DNA from: DASYKS01 sp031404815
GTDB lineage: Bacteria; Acidobacteriota; Thermoanaerobaculia; Multivoradales; UBA5704
Direction: 5' to 3'
Length of the DNA stretch: 64,000 bases
Assembly (NCBI GenBank): GCA_031404815.1
Contig: JANNIH010000016.1
Coordinates: forward strand, 45,897 to 109,896
A program made the position numbers and the translations under genes. Shown here in pieces: positions 20,631 to 29,354 of the stretch. A model generated the notes under the pieces. It was not told the origin of the DNA and did no database searches. It saw nothing but the letters and a program-made list of their open reading frames with translations. The first letter of the stretch is position 1, and every line of letters begins with the position of its first letter.

Positions 20631-22807
20631 CGCTTCAGCTCGAGTCCGAGGACCAGCTGGCGCCCCGGCCGGAAGACCCCCGAGGAGTGATACTTGTAGT
20701 CCTCGTCGGTCAGATTCTCCACCGCCATCGTGACCCGCAGGCGTTCTCCGAACGACAACCCGCCCCGTAAGTGAAGCACGGCGAAGCCATCGGTTCCGCC
20801 TGGGCCGATGCGGGTATCGGTTCGGTCGGCGGGGGCCAACCGTCGCTGGGCTTCGGCGAACGAGCCGACCAGCTCGGCCCAGGGACTGCGCTTGGCCGCC
20901 GATGAGGTCCAACGGAGTCCGAGCGTGCCGAAACGCGGGGGAATGCGGGAGAGCGGCACGTCCAAGAGATCGTCGTCCCCTTGGGTCTCGGTGGCGTTGC
21001 CGAAGAGCACCCAGTCTGTGCTCAACCCGAAGCGAAAATCCAGCTCGATGCCGTCGATCGTCGCCTCACCCACATTCTGTTTTTGCAGCACCAATGGCTC
21101 CGAAGGGTCGCGCCGGCCGTTGCCGTTGCGATCGAAAAACGGGAGTCCGTTGAACACGCCCGCGCTGCGCACGAGCAGGTCGGTGAGGGTGCTGCGGTGG
21201 TAGTAGAGAGAGCCGGACAGCCGCGCATTCTGGTACTTCGCGCCGATCTCGTAGGCGACCGTATGCTCCGGTTCGAGGCGGGTGTTGGGCACCTCTGTTC
21301 CTTCGACCCGTTCGTCGAACACCGACAGGTCTTCCAGGTTGGGTGCCCGAAAGCCGCGTCGGGCGCTCGCCACGAGATGAAGGTTCGGCGTGGCGGCAAA
21401 AAGCAGCGAGGCCGAACCGCTCACGTCGTCAAAGCTCGAATCGAGATCGAGCTGACCTACGCTGCTGGTCTCGCTCCCGTCGGCGGAAAATCGGTTGTAG
21501 CGCGCGCCTAGGGCGACGGTCAGCCGCTCGGCCAGGTGGAAACGATCCTGAAGGTAGACGCCGAGCGCATCGTAGGAGGCGCCGTCCGTGTAGTTGCCGC
21601 GCTGGCGGGTCACCACGCCGGTGTCGAGCCGGACGTCGCGCCGTCGCGACTCGATGTCCTCGGCCGAGTAGTCGGCGCCGTAAATAAGCTGGTGGCCGCC
21701 GACGAACGCGCCGACTTCTAGATTGATCGACCCCACGGTCTGCCGGTCGATGAACTGCCGCTCCGTCGTCAGCCGGTTGGAGCGGATCTCGCGACGCCCC
21801 TCGTCCTGGTGGTTCCAAGAGGTGGTGAGGCGCAGCACGTCGGACCACTGCCGATCGGTCAGGTCTTGAAAACTAACGGTCAGCAGCTGGAGCCGCTGCG
21901 GGTCGAAGTCGAACACCTTGTTGGTGCCGTCCACGATCCGATCGGTCCTCGGGACGTCCTGCTGTTCGAGCGCCAGGTAGGCGACCGACAGCGTGCGCTC
22001 GGGAGAGAGGAAGTACTCGAGGCTCAAATTGCCGGCCTGTTCGCTGTAGCCGGTCGCGCGCTGCGTTCCGCGACCGTCGCCACCTCGAACGTCGTCGCTG
22101 TCGCGGTAGGTGATCCCGGCCAAATACCGGAGCTTCTCGGAGCGGCCGAAGGCCTCGGCGTGTCCGGTGACCGCGCGATCGGCGGTCGAATAGCGGGAGG
22201 AAAACAGGGCGCCGAAGGGGCGCTCGTCGCCGGGCGCCGGACCCTTCTTGGTGATGATGTTGATGCTGCCGCCGAACGCGTCGCCGCCGAGGACCGAGCC
22301 GACGCCCCGTACGACTTCGATCCGATCGACCATGGCGAGGTCGATCGTGCTCAGGTATTGCAACGGGCCGAAGCGGTAGGTTGCATTATTTACACGGACC
22401 CCGTCGACCAGGATCAAAATTTGCTTGCCCACCTGGCCGCGGATGATTGGCGACCCGCCGCCATAGTTGGTCTGCTGGACGAAGACCCCGGCCTCCTCGA
22501 AGAGGACCTCCGGCAGGGTGCGCGCGTTGCGCCGCCAGATCTGGTCTTGGGTGATCACCTGCACGGCACGGGAGGTCTCGAACGGCGACTCGGGGGTCCG
22601 ATTCACCGAATAAATCAGAGCTGTGTTGGTGGCGGTACCGCCGGATTCCGTGGTCTGGCCATGCGCCGCGGGGCTACAAAGCAGGGTCAGCGCGATCGCC
22701 GCTCCAGGAAGTCCCCTCCGAACTACGGCCGGGCATGGGCTGAGGGGGGACGCGGGCGCGTCTCCGCCGCCGATGTGGTCTGCCATATCTACCAAAGTCG
22801 TGCGCAT
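20627..22807 (-). CDS. TonB-dependent outer-membrane receptor
   Basis: 726 residues from ATG 22807, which has GGGAGG six to eight bases upstream. Signal peptide (LPGAAIALTLLCSPAAHG), plug domain (RAVQVITQDQIWRR..., SPIIRGQVGKQILILVDGVRVNNATYRFGPLQ, MVDRIEVVRGVGSVLGGDAFGGSINIITKKG) and a beta-barrel ending in aromatic-rich strands and VLGLELKR. It imports a scarce nutrient across the outer membrane using TonB energy; plug style resembles siderophore/cobalamin/haem receptors but the ligand cannot be read. Followed by a PstS-like protein with a 4-base overlap and divergent from a TetR gene across 200 bp holding a TetR-like operator. Confidence 0.92.
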   Translation of the reverse strand: MRTTLVDMADHIGGGDAPASPLSPCPAVVRRGLPGAAIALTLLCSPAAHGQTTESGGTATNTALIYSVNRTPESPFETSRAVQVITQDQIWRRNARTLPEVLFEEAGVFVQQTNYGGGSPIIRGQVGKQILILVDGVRVNNATYRFGPLQYLSTIDLAMVDRIEVVRGVGSVLGGDAFGGSINIITKKGPAPGDERPFGALFSSRYSTADRAVTGHAEAFGRSEKLRYLAGITYRDSDDVRGGDGRGTQRATGYSEQAGNLSLEYFLSPERTLSVAYLALEQQDVPRTDRIVDGTNKVFDFDPQRLQLLTVSFQDLTDRQWSDVLRLTTSWNHQDEGRREIRSNRLTTERQFIDRQTVGSINLEVGAFVGGHQLIYGADYSAEDIESRRRDVRLDTGVVTRQRGNYTDGASYDALGVYLQDRFHLAERLTVALGARYNRFSADGSETSSVGQLDLDSSFDDVSGSASLLFAATPNLHLVASARRGFRAPNLEDLSVFDERVEGTEVPNTRLEPEHTVAYEIGAKYQNARLSGSLYYHRSTLTDLLVRSAGVFNGLPFFDRNGNGRRDPSEPLVLQKQNVGEATIDGIELDFRFGLSTDWVLFGNATETQGDDDLLDVPLSRIPPRFGTLGLRWTSSAAKRSPWAELVGSFAEAQRRLAPADRTDTRIGPGGTDGFAVLHLRGGLSFGERLRVTMAVENLTDEDYKYHSSGVFRPGRQLVLGLELKR

Positions 22808-22988
22808 TGCCACCCTCCCTGTCGAGCATTCACGGTTCATGGGTCCATCCAAAGGCCGGATGCCGGAACAACCTGCCGGTTTCGTGCCCTGCCGTTTTGG
22901 CGATCTAGCAAACTGTCGGTCGCGACCTCTACGCCGCACTGCGGCTTGACCGGCGATCGAGGCGTCCCTACCATCCGCCCAAAACAAA

Positions 22989-23004
22989 CCGAACGTTCGT
23001 TCGG
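22989..23004. promoter_or_regulatory. Probable TetR operator
   Basis: CCGAACG-TT-CGTTCGG: perfect 7-bp arms with a two-base centre, 20 bp before the TetR start and in the shared space with the divergent TonB-receptor gene. Size and symmetry fit a TetR-family site, so autoregulation of the plus-strand operon is likely and cross-control of the divergent receptor possible. Confidence 0.7.
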
Positions 23005-23024
23005 GATTTGTGCGAACGAGGGCG

Positions 23025-23726
23025 ATGCGCAAACGAACGCAGGCCGACCGCAGCGACGCGGCGACTCGAAAAGTGTTGAAGGCGGCTCTGGCGCTTTTCT
23101 CGCGCCAAGGGTTCCGCGCCACCACGATGCGCCAGATCGCGCGCCGGGCGGGGGCGTCGGTCGGCAACCTCTACCACCACTTCGGCGGCAAAGAGCAGAT
23201 CCTCGCGGTCTTGATCGATCACTACTGGCAGGAGCTGACCGACCCCGAGCTGCCGCTCAACAAGGTGTTCGCCGCCAACCGTTTCCCCGACGACCTCGAA
23301 GAGCTGGCCGCGGCGATCGAACAGGTGGTCGATCGCAACTCAACCTCGATCCTGCTCATCTACATCGACGTCATCGAGTTCAAGGGCAAGCACATCCACG
23401 AGTTCTACCGCCGGATGGCGGAGCGGTTTTCCGCCACCTACGAAGGGAACTTGAGAGAGCGGCAGACGCGGGGCGAGCTCGGCGAGCCGAGTCCGCTGTT
23501 CGGCGTGATGATGGCGACCCGCTGGTTCTTCTACTACTTCACGGTCGAAAAATGCTTCGGTGTGCCGATGCACCTGGGGCTCGATTCCAAAACAGCGGTC
23601 GCAGAGTTCTGTCGCATTCTGCGCCTCGGCCTGCTGCCCCGTTCCGATTCCTCCGATTCAATCAAGCGGCCCCCTGGTCTCGGCGCCGCCAAGAGTCTTC
23701 GACCAAAAAAGGGAGGTCAGTCATGA
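23025..23726 (+). CDS. TetR/AcrR family transcriptional regulator
   Basis: 233 residues from ATG 23025 (GAGGG upstream); a GTG at 23010 would add five residues. N-terminal helix-turn-helix: VLKAALALFSRQGFRATTMRQIARRAGASVGNLYHHFGGKEQ spread over residues ~15-58 is textbook TetR. The ligand-binding half is long and aromatic (MMATRWFFYYFTV). Predicted to repress itself and the six genes downstream through the operator at 22989-23004. Stop overlaps the next start (ATGA). Confidence 0.93.
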   Translation: MRKRTQADRSDAATRKVLKAALALFSRQGFRATTMRQIARRAGASVGNLYHHFGGKEQILAVLIDHYWQELTDPELPLNKVFAANRFPDDLEELAAAIEQVVDRNSTSILLIYIDVIEFKGKHIHEFYRRMAERFSATYEGNLRERQTRGELGEPSPLFGVMMATRWFFYYFTVEKCFGVPMHLGLDSKTAVAEFCRILRLGLLPRSDSSDSIKRPPGLGAAKSLRPKKGGQS

Positions 23727-26011
23727 ATTCGTCGTTTCGCGCCCCGCTCCTTGTCCTTGTCGGCATGCTCGTCGTTTGGAGCGCTCCGACTCTCGCCCGC
23801 GCCCAAGCGCCGGCCACCGAACCGGCCGCCGACGAGCAACCCGAAGCGCAGGCCGCCGAAGAAGAAACGCCGACGGTCTCCGACGAGATCATCGTGACCG
23901 CCCGGAAGCGCGAAGAAAACGTCCAAGAGGTTCCCGTGGCGGTCACCGTGGTCGGTGGCGAAGCGCTCCAAGAGACGGCCGCGGCGGACATCTCAGAGCT
24001 GCAAGCGCAAGTGCCGAACCTGTCGATCTATCAGGGGCGGAACCAGTCGACGACACTCACCGCGTTCATGCGCGGCATCGGCCAGGCCGATCCGCTCTGG
24101 GGTGTCGATCCCGGTGTCGGTCTCTATCTCGACGATGTTTACATCGCCCGCCCGCAGGGTGCCCTGCTCGATGTCTACGATGTGCAGCGGATCGAGGTGC
24201 TACGCGGCCCACAGGGGACGCTCTATGGCAAAAACACGATCGGTGGCGCGATCAAGTACGTGAGCCGCGATTTGACCGACGCGTTCGGCGGGCAAATCTC
24301 GATCTCGCCGGGGAGCTATTCCGCCCAGGATTTCAGGGCGAGTGTTTCCGGTCCGCTGATTGCCGGCAAGCTCCGCGGCAAGATCGCCGCGGCCTCCTTG
24401 AAGCGCGACGGCTACGGCACCAACCGGCTGACCGGTCGCGATGTTTCCGACAAGGACACGACCGCGTTTCGCGGCGCCCTCGACTGGCTCGCCTCGGATG
24501 ACGTGAAGGTCCAGTTCAGCTACGACCAGACGAAAGACAGCGCGGAACCGAAAGGGTATCGGCGCTTGGCGCCCAATCCGCTCTGCCCGCTGTTTCTCGG
24601 TCGGACCTGCCCGCCGCTGTCGAACAACTTCGATACCGAGAGCGGCCTGGCACCGAAGAACAGCACCGATTCGAGCGGCAGCTCGCTTGTGGTCGGCTGG
24701 AAGATCAACGATCCCTGGAGTTGGAAGTCGATCACCGCGTACCGAAAGTCCGACTCTCGGAACAACATCGACTTCGACACGACCCCGGCGCGGATCACCG
24801 ACGTGATCGCGACCTACTTCGACCAACAGACCTCGCAAGAGCTCCAGTTCAACTATGACGGCGGTGGCAGGCTCACCGGCGTGCTCGGTGCCTACTACTT
24901 CAAAGGAGAGGCGGGCGGGTTGGTGAAGAATATCTTCTTGAATCGGATCTTCGGCACCACGCAAGGCGAGACGAACACCGATTCGATCGCGCTGTTCGGC
25001 GACGGCAGCTACGACCTCTCACCTGCCCTGACGCTCAACTTCGGGCTTCGGGCGACGAAAGAGAAGAAGAACGGCATCGCTTTAAACCGCGGCTTCACCA
25101 ACGACACCTTCACGGTGGTGAACGCGGTGACCGCGAACTACGACAAAACGGAGACCTTCAACTCCGTGGCGCCGAAGCTCGGAATCGACTACCAGATCAA
25201 CCCGGACGTCCTCGCGTACCTTACGCTCTCCCGCGGGTTCAAGAGCGGCGGCTTCAACGTCCGCGCGCAGGCGACGGTCTTCCCGGCGTCGGCATTGCCG
25301 TTCAAGGACGAGGTGCTCGACGTCGCCGAGGTCGGTTTGAAGAGCGTTCTCTTCGATCGCCAGCTGGTGTTGAACACAGCGGCCTTCTACGGCAAGTACA
25401 AGGACATCCAGGTGAGCACGTTCACCTCCTTCGATTCGAACGGCGACGGGGTGGAGGACGCCTTCTTTGGAAACTTCATCAACGCGGGCGACGCGACGAT
25501 GAAGGGGGTCGAAGTCGAGTTCGACGCTTCGCCGCGCGCGATCGGCTGGCTCCGTTTGAACGGCAACGTGAGCTACCTCTCCGCCGAGCCCGACGAGTTC
25601 CTTGATGCGAACCGGGATCGTTTCGTCGACACCCAGGTGATCACCAACGCCCCGGAGTTCACGGGCGCACTCCGCGCCTCGTTGAGCTTCCCCATTGCCA
25701 AAGGATTGATCACCAGCACGCTCGGCGTTTCCTATCGCGACGAATCGGTGCTCACCAACGAGGGGGGGCCGTATCCCGGCCGCCCGGGCCAGCCGCTGCT
25801 GCCGATCATCCAGCCCTCGTTCAGCCTCTGGGATGCCTCGATCGGTTGGCTGTCGCCGGACGCCAAGTGGCGCTTCGGGATCAACGGCAAGAACCTCTCG
25901 GACAAGGGGTACCTGACCAACGGCTACAACATTCCCGCGCTCGGAATTCTGGTCGGTTCCTACGGCGCACCGCGCACGGTGACCGCGACGATCGAATACA
26001 AGCTGTTCTAA
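23723..26011 (+). CDS. TonB-dependent receptor, oligomer/xenobiotic type
   Basis: 762 residues. Signal peptide to about residue 30, an acidic linker (EPAADEQPEAQAAEEE), then the TonB-box-like DEIIVTARKREENVQEVPVAVTVV... and plug (FMRGIGQ, LYLDDVYIARPQGALLDVYDVQRIEVLRG-type motifs) and a beta-barrel ending in YKLF. This subtype, with the 'ARKR-EN-QEVPVAV' plug start, is common in sphingomonads and marine gammaproteobacteria next to catabolic genes for hydrophobic or aromatic compounds. Co-transcription with TetR (4-base overlap) and with acyl-activating enzymes downstream supports a substrate-specific importer. The open frame extends far upstream in frame through the tetR region but is not used. 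Confidence 0.93.
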   Translation: MNSSFRAPLLVLVGMLVVWSAPTLARAQAPATEPAADEQPEAQAAEEETPTVSDEIIVTARKREENVQEVPVAVTVVGGEALQETAAADISELQAQVPNLSIYQGRNQSTTLTAFMRGIGQADPLWGVDPGVGLYLDDVYIARPQGALLDVYDVQRIEVLRGPQGTLYGKNTIGGAIKYVSRDLTDAFGGQISISPGSYSAQDFRASVSGPLIAGKLRGKIAAASLKRDGYGTNRLTGRDVSDKDTTAFRGALDWLASDDVKVQFSYDQTKDSAEPKGYRRLAPNPLCPLFLGRTCPPLSNNFDTESGLAPKNSTDSSGSSLVVGWKINDPWSWKSITAYRKSDSRNNIDFDTTPARITDVIATYFDQQTSQELQFNYDGGGRLTGVLGAYYFKGEAGGLVKNIFLNRIFGTTQGETNTDSIALFGDGSYDLSPALTLNFGLRATKEKKNGIALNRGFTNDTFTVVNAVTANYDKTETFNSVAPKLGIDYQINPDVLAYLTLSRGFKSGGFNVRAQATVFPASALPFKDEVLDVAEVGLKSVLFDRQLVLNTAAFYGKYKDIQVSTFTSFDSNGDGVEDAFFGNFINAGDATMKGVEVEFDASPRAIGWLRLNGNVSYLSAEPDEFLDANRDRFVDTQVITNAPEFTGALRASLSFPIAKGLITSTLGVSYRDESVLTNEGGPYPGRPGQPLLPIIQPSFSLWDASIGWLSPDAKWRFGINGKNLSDKGYLTNGYNIPALGILVGSYGAPRTVTATIEYKLF

Positions 26012-26015
26012 ACAC

Positions 26016-26807
26016 ATGATCGAGACCGGACTTGGCCAAAAAGTCGTCGTCGTCACCGGAGCGGCCGCCGGGATCGGCAAGGCGACGGCCCTCCGCTTCG
26101 CGGCGGAAGGTGCGCGCGTAGTGATGTGGGATCTCGCCCGGGAAGTCGGGGAGGCGGCGGCGGAGGAGGTCGCGGCAAACGCTGCGGCCGGCGGGGCCGC
26201 GCTTTTCGATCGGGTCGATGTGGCGCAAGAGGCCGAGGTGGGGGCCGGTGTGGAGCGGGCGCTCGCCCGCTTCGGGCGGATCGATGTATTGGTCAACAAC
26301 GCCGGCATCACCCGCGACTCGCAGCTCGCGAAATGGAAAGAGGGCGAGCTGGTCGGCTCCATGCCGCTGATCGATTTCGACGCTGTGCTCGCGGTCAATC
26401 TGCGCGGTGTGTTTCTGCCCACCCGGGCGGTCGCTCCCGTGATGATCGAAGCAGGCGGCGGGGTGATCCTTTCGGCGAGCTCGGTGGTCGGCCTCTACGG
26501 CAATTTCGGCCAGACCAACTACTCGGCGACCAAAGCGGGAGTGATCGCGATGACCCGCACCTGGGCGCGCGAGCTGGGCCGCTACAACATTCGGGTCAAC
26601 GCGGTGGCGCCCGGTTACATCGCGACCGAGATGGTCGAGAAGATGCCGCAGAAGGTGATCGACGGCATCGCGGGCAAGACCCCGCTCGGCCGCCTCGGGC
26701 GGACCGAGGAGGTGGCCGCGGTCTATCTCTGGCTCGCCTCGGACGCGGCCAGCTTCGTCAACGGCGCCGTCATCTCGGTCGACGGCGGGCTGGTGATCGG
26801 AACATGA
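26016..26807 (+). CDS. SDR-family 3-oxoacyl/3-hydroxyacyl reductase-like
   Basis: 263 residues. Classical short-chain dehydrogenase: TGAAAGIGKA (TGxxxGIG cofactor loop), NNAGI, catalytic Ser in ILSASSVVG and YSATK (YxxxK), and the C-terminal ASFVNGAVISVDGG. Closest in style to FabG/PhaB-type reductases acting on acyl-CoA or acyl-ACP. A small insert after NNAGITRDSQLAKW (GELVGSMPLIDF) sets it apart from plain FabG. Starts 4 bp after the receptor stop. In this operon it likely oxidises or reduces a hydroxyl/keto group on a CoA-bound intermediate. Confidence 0.92.
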   Translation: MIETGLGQKVVVVTGAAAGIGKATALRFAAEGARVVMWDLAREVGEAAAEEVAANAAAGGAALFDRVDVAQEAEVGAGVERALARFGRIDVLVNNAGITRDSQLAKWKEGELVGSMPLIDFDAVLAVNLRGVFLPTRAVAPVMIEAGGGVILSASSVVGLYGNFGQTNYSATKAGVIAMTRTWARELGRYNIRVNAVAPGYIATEMVEKMPQKVIDGIAGKTPLGRLGRTEEVAAVYLWLASDAASFVNGAVISVDGGLVIGT

Positions 26808-26841
26808 TCGTTGTCGTACAGAGGGGCCCCCGGAGATCCTT

Positions 26842-26861
26842 CCTCCCCCCGTGGGGGGAGG
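26842..26861. repeat. GC palindrome in the SDR-ligase spacer
   Basis: CCTCCCCCC-GT-GGGGGGAGG, perfect 9-bp arms. It adds an apparent N-terminal extension to the ligase frame; the G-run downstream (GGTGGGGGG, 26865-26873) may serve as its ribosome-binding site. Confidence 0.65.
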
Positions 26862-26880
26862 CCTGGTGGGGGGCTTTCAG

Positions 26881-28410
26881 ATGATCGCCGGAGATCTTTT
26901 GGGCGAGCGCGCCCGGCTGACGCCGGAGAAGCTCGCCCTCGTCACCGTACCTCCAACGCCGGGGGCGGAGCGGCTCACTTACGCCGCGCTCGACCGCCGC
27001 GCGACTGCCACGGCGGGCGCGTTGCGTGAGCGCTTCGGGCTCGCCAAGGGTGATCGCGTCGGCATCCTCTCCGGCAACCGGGTCGAGTTCCTCGACGCGT
27101 TCTTCGCCTGCGCCAAGGCGGGCACGGTGCTGGTACCGATCGGCACCCGGCTGACCGCGGCGGAGATCGCGCATGTGGTCGCGGATAGCGGTCTTCAAGT
27201 CCTGCTCTACGACGGCGATCATGCCGAACATGTGCGCGAGCTCGTGAGCCTCGCTCCGCTCCGTGCTGCCGTGGCGCTCGATCCTTCCGCGAAAGCCGAT
27301 CCGCACGACCTCGATCTCGCCGCCGAGATCGCGGCGCTGCCCGACGGGCCGCCGCTTCGGGAACGAATGGACCCGGAAGACCTTTGGGCGCTCCTCTACA
27401 CGAGCGGTACCACGGGCAAGCCGAAAGGCGTGATGATCCCCCACCGCCAGGTGCTTTGGAACGGTTACAACACGGTGGTCTCCTGGCAGCTTTGCGAGGA
27501 CGAGGTCACCCCCATCTTTCTGCCGCTTTACCACGCGGGGGGGCTGTTCGCGTTCCTGGTGCCGATCGTCACGGTGGGCGGCACGATCGTGCTCCACGCG
27601 GGGTTCGATCCGGAGGAGATCTGGCAGACGGTGGAGCGCGAGCGCGCGACCGTGGTTCTCGGTGTGCCGACGATCTGGGAGCGCCTGTCGGAGCATCCGG
27701 GGTTCGCCACGGCGGATCTAGGAAGCGTGCGCTGGCTGGTCTCGGGAGGTGCGCCGTTGCCACGCTTCCTGATCGATCGCTACCAGGCGCGCGGTGTCGT
27801 GTTCAAGCAGGGGTACGGACTCACCGAAGTTGGGGTGAACTGCTTTGCGATGACGGTCGAGGAATCGGTCGCGAAGGCGGGGTCGATCGGCAAGCCGCTG
27901 CTGTTTACCGAAGCGCGGTTGGTCGGTGCAGAGGGAGAAAGCGTTGCCGACGGCGAGGTGGGGGCGCTGTTGCTGCGCGGTCCGCACGTCTCGCGCGGCT
28001 ATTGGGGGAACCCTGAGGCGACCGCCGAGGCGTTCGATGCCGAGGGTTGGTGGCATACCGGCGATCTGGCGCGGCGTGACGCGCAGGGGTTCTACACAAT
28101 CGCCGGCCGCGCCAAAGACCTGCTGATCCGCGGCGGCGTGAATGTCTATCCGGCCGAGATCGAAGGGGAGCTGCTGCTCCATCCCCAAGTGCGCGATGTC
28201 GCGGTGGTCGGCGTACCGGACGAGACATGGGGCGAGGCGGGAGTGGCGTTCGTGGTCGCCGACGAGCGCCGGCCGACCCCGGATGAGCTGCTAGAGTTCC
28301 TGCGGCCCCGGCTCGCCCGCTACAAACACCCGAGCGTGTTCGTCTTCGTCGACGCATTGCCGCGCACCGCGTACGGCAAAGTGATCAAGGGTGAGCTTCG
28401 CGAGCGTTAG
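26881..28410 (+). CDS. Class I acyl-CoA ligase (AMP-forming)
   Basis: 509 residues from ATG 26881. ANL-superfamily motifs in order: LLYTSGTTGKPKGV (A3), QGYGLTE (A5), WWHTGDLARRD (A7), GRAKDLLIRGGVNVYPAEIE (A8) and the C-terminal catalytic Lys in YGKVIKGEL (A10). It activates a carboxylic acid with ATP and joins it to CoA. The binding pocket (LPLYHAGGLFAF) is of the medium/long-chain or cyclic-acid type, but substrate cannot be assigned. In the operon it would activate the acid brought in by the receptor and MFS carrier. An in-frame ATG-like start at 26851 lies inside the palindrome and is unlikely. Confidence 0.94.
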   Translation: MIAGDLLGERARLTPEKLALVTVPPTPGAERLTYAALDRRATATAGALRERFGLAKGDRVGILSGNRVEFLDAFFACAKAGTVLVPIGTRLTAAEIAHVVADSGLQVLLYDGDHAEHVRELVSLAPLRAAVALDPSAKADPHDLDLAAEIAALPDGPPLRERMDPEDLWALLYTSGTTGKPKGVMIPHRQVLWNGYNTVVSWQLCEDEVTPIFLPLYHAGGLFAFLVPIVTVGGTIVLHAGFDPEEIWQTVERERATVVLGVPTIWERLSEHPGFATADLGSVRWLVSGGAPLPRFLIDRYQARGVVFKQGYGLTEVGVNCFAMTVEESVAKAGSIGKPLLFTEARLVGAEGESVADGEVGALLLRGPHVSRGYWGNPEATAEAFDAEGWWHTGDLARRDAQGFYTIAGRAKDLLIRGGVNVYPAEIEGELLLHPQVRDVAVVGVPDETWGEAGVAFVVADERRPTPDELLEFLRPRLARYKHPSVFVFVDALPRTAYGKVIKGELRER

Positions 28411-28439
28411 TTAGAGCACCTGAACGGAGAACAGAAGCC

Positions 28440-29354
28440 ATGATCGACGCACCGCCTGCGATTCACTATGTCGTCCAGGGAGACCCGGAGGCCGCCGGGC
28501 CGATCGTTCTCTTGAACGGCGGGATGATGACCACGTTCCACTGGGAACCGATCGCGGCGAAGCTGCGGGGAAAATATCGGATCATCCTGCTCGACTTCCG
28601 CGGCCAGCTCCAGTCGCCGATCACGCCTAAGTCACCTGCCCCGACCGATTTGGCCGGGCATGCGCGCGACGTGGTCGCGGTGCTCGACGAACTGGGAATC
28701 AAGAAGGCGCACCTCGCCGGAACTTCGTTCGGCTCACAAGTAGCGCTGGTCCTGGCCGCCGAACATCCGGAGCGGGTCTCGTCGGTCGTCGCGCTCAACT
28801 CGACCGCGCGCCTTTCTCCGGACAACATCGAGGGAACGAAGCTGCTGCGCCGGTTCGCGCAGGAAGCGGTGGCCGGAGGGGATGGGGGCAAGGTGCTCGA
28901 CACGATCGTGCCGACCACCTATTCGCCGGAATGGATCGCAGCGAATCAGGAGATATTGCCGCTCCGGCGCCAGCAGGTGGCGGCGCTGCCCAAGGGATGG
29001 TTTGCCGGAGTCGATGCGATCCTGGGCGCGCTGGAGGTGATGAACCTCGCGCCCTATCTCGCGAAGATTCGCGCGCCGCTGACGGTGATCGCCGGGGGGT
29101 TGGACGTCACCTTCCCGGTCCTGTTCTCAGAGGAGTTGCACAAAGCGGTGGCGGGGGCGCAACTGGTGGTCGTTCCCGGCGCTTCGCACGGGTACGTGCT
29201 CGAACATCCGGACGACGCGGCGGCACGGATCGAGAGCGCGATCGAGCGCGCGATCGCAGCGGAGAAGGCCGCCGCCCCAAAGCCGGTGGAGCAGCCGGTG
29301 GAGAAGCCGGCGGTCCCCTCGACCGTTGACGCCTCGGGTGGGCACCACACTTGA
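28440..29354 (+). CDS. Alpha/beta-hydrolase
   Basis: 304 residues. Nucleophile elbow GTSFGSQ (~residue 97), catalytic His in GASHGYVLEH near residue 240, and an Asp expected in GGLDVTFPV. Oxyanion region is LNGGMMTTFHWEP. Family includes esterases, lactonases, C-C bond hydrolases and CoA thioesterases. The last ~25 residues are Pro/Ala/Lys-rich (KPVEQPVEKPAVP) and probably disordered. It lies 29 bp after the ligase and overlaps the KAS III-like start (TTGA). Confidence 0.9.
   Translation: MIDAPPAIHYVVQGDPEAAGPIVLLNGGMMTTFHWEPIAAKLRGKYRIILLDFRGQLQSPITPKSPAPTDLAGHARDVVAVLDELGIKKAHLAGTSFGSQVALVLAAEHPERVSSVVALNSTARLSPDNIEGTKLLRRFAQEAVAGGDGGKVLDTIVPTTYSPEWIAANQEILPLRRQQVAALPKGWFAGVDAILGALEVMNLAPYLAKIRAPLTVIAGGLDVTFPVLFSEELHKAVAGAQLVVVPGASHGYVLEHPDDAAARIESAIERAIAAEKAAAPKPVEQPVEKPAVPSTVDASGGHHT

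Noticed and set aside
21809..23722. Upstream extension of the second TonB receptor to 1400 residues
   Set aside because: The extension is antisense to the first receptor and out of frame with tetR; the signal peptide and overlap with tetR fix the start at 23723.
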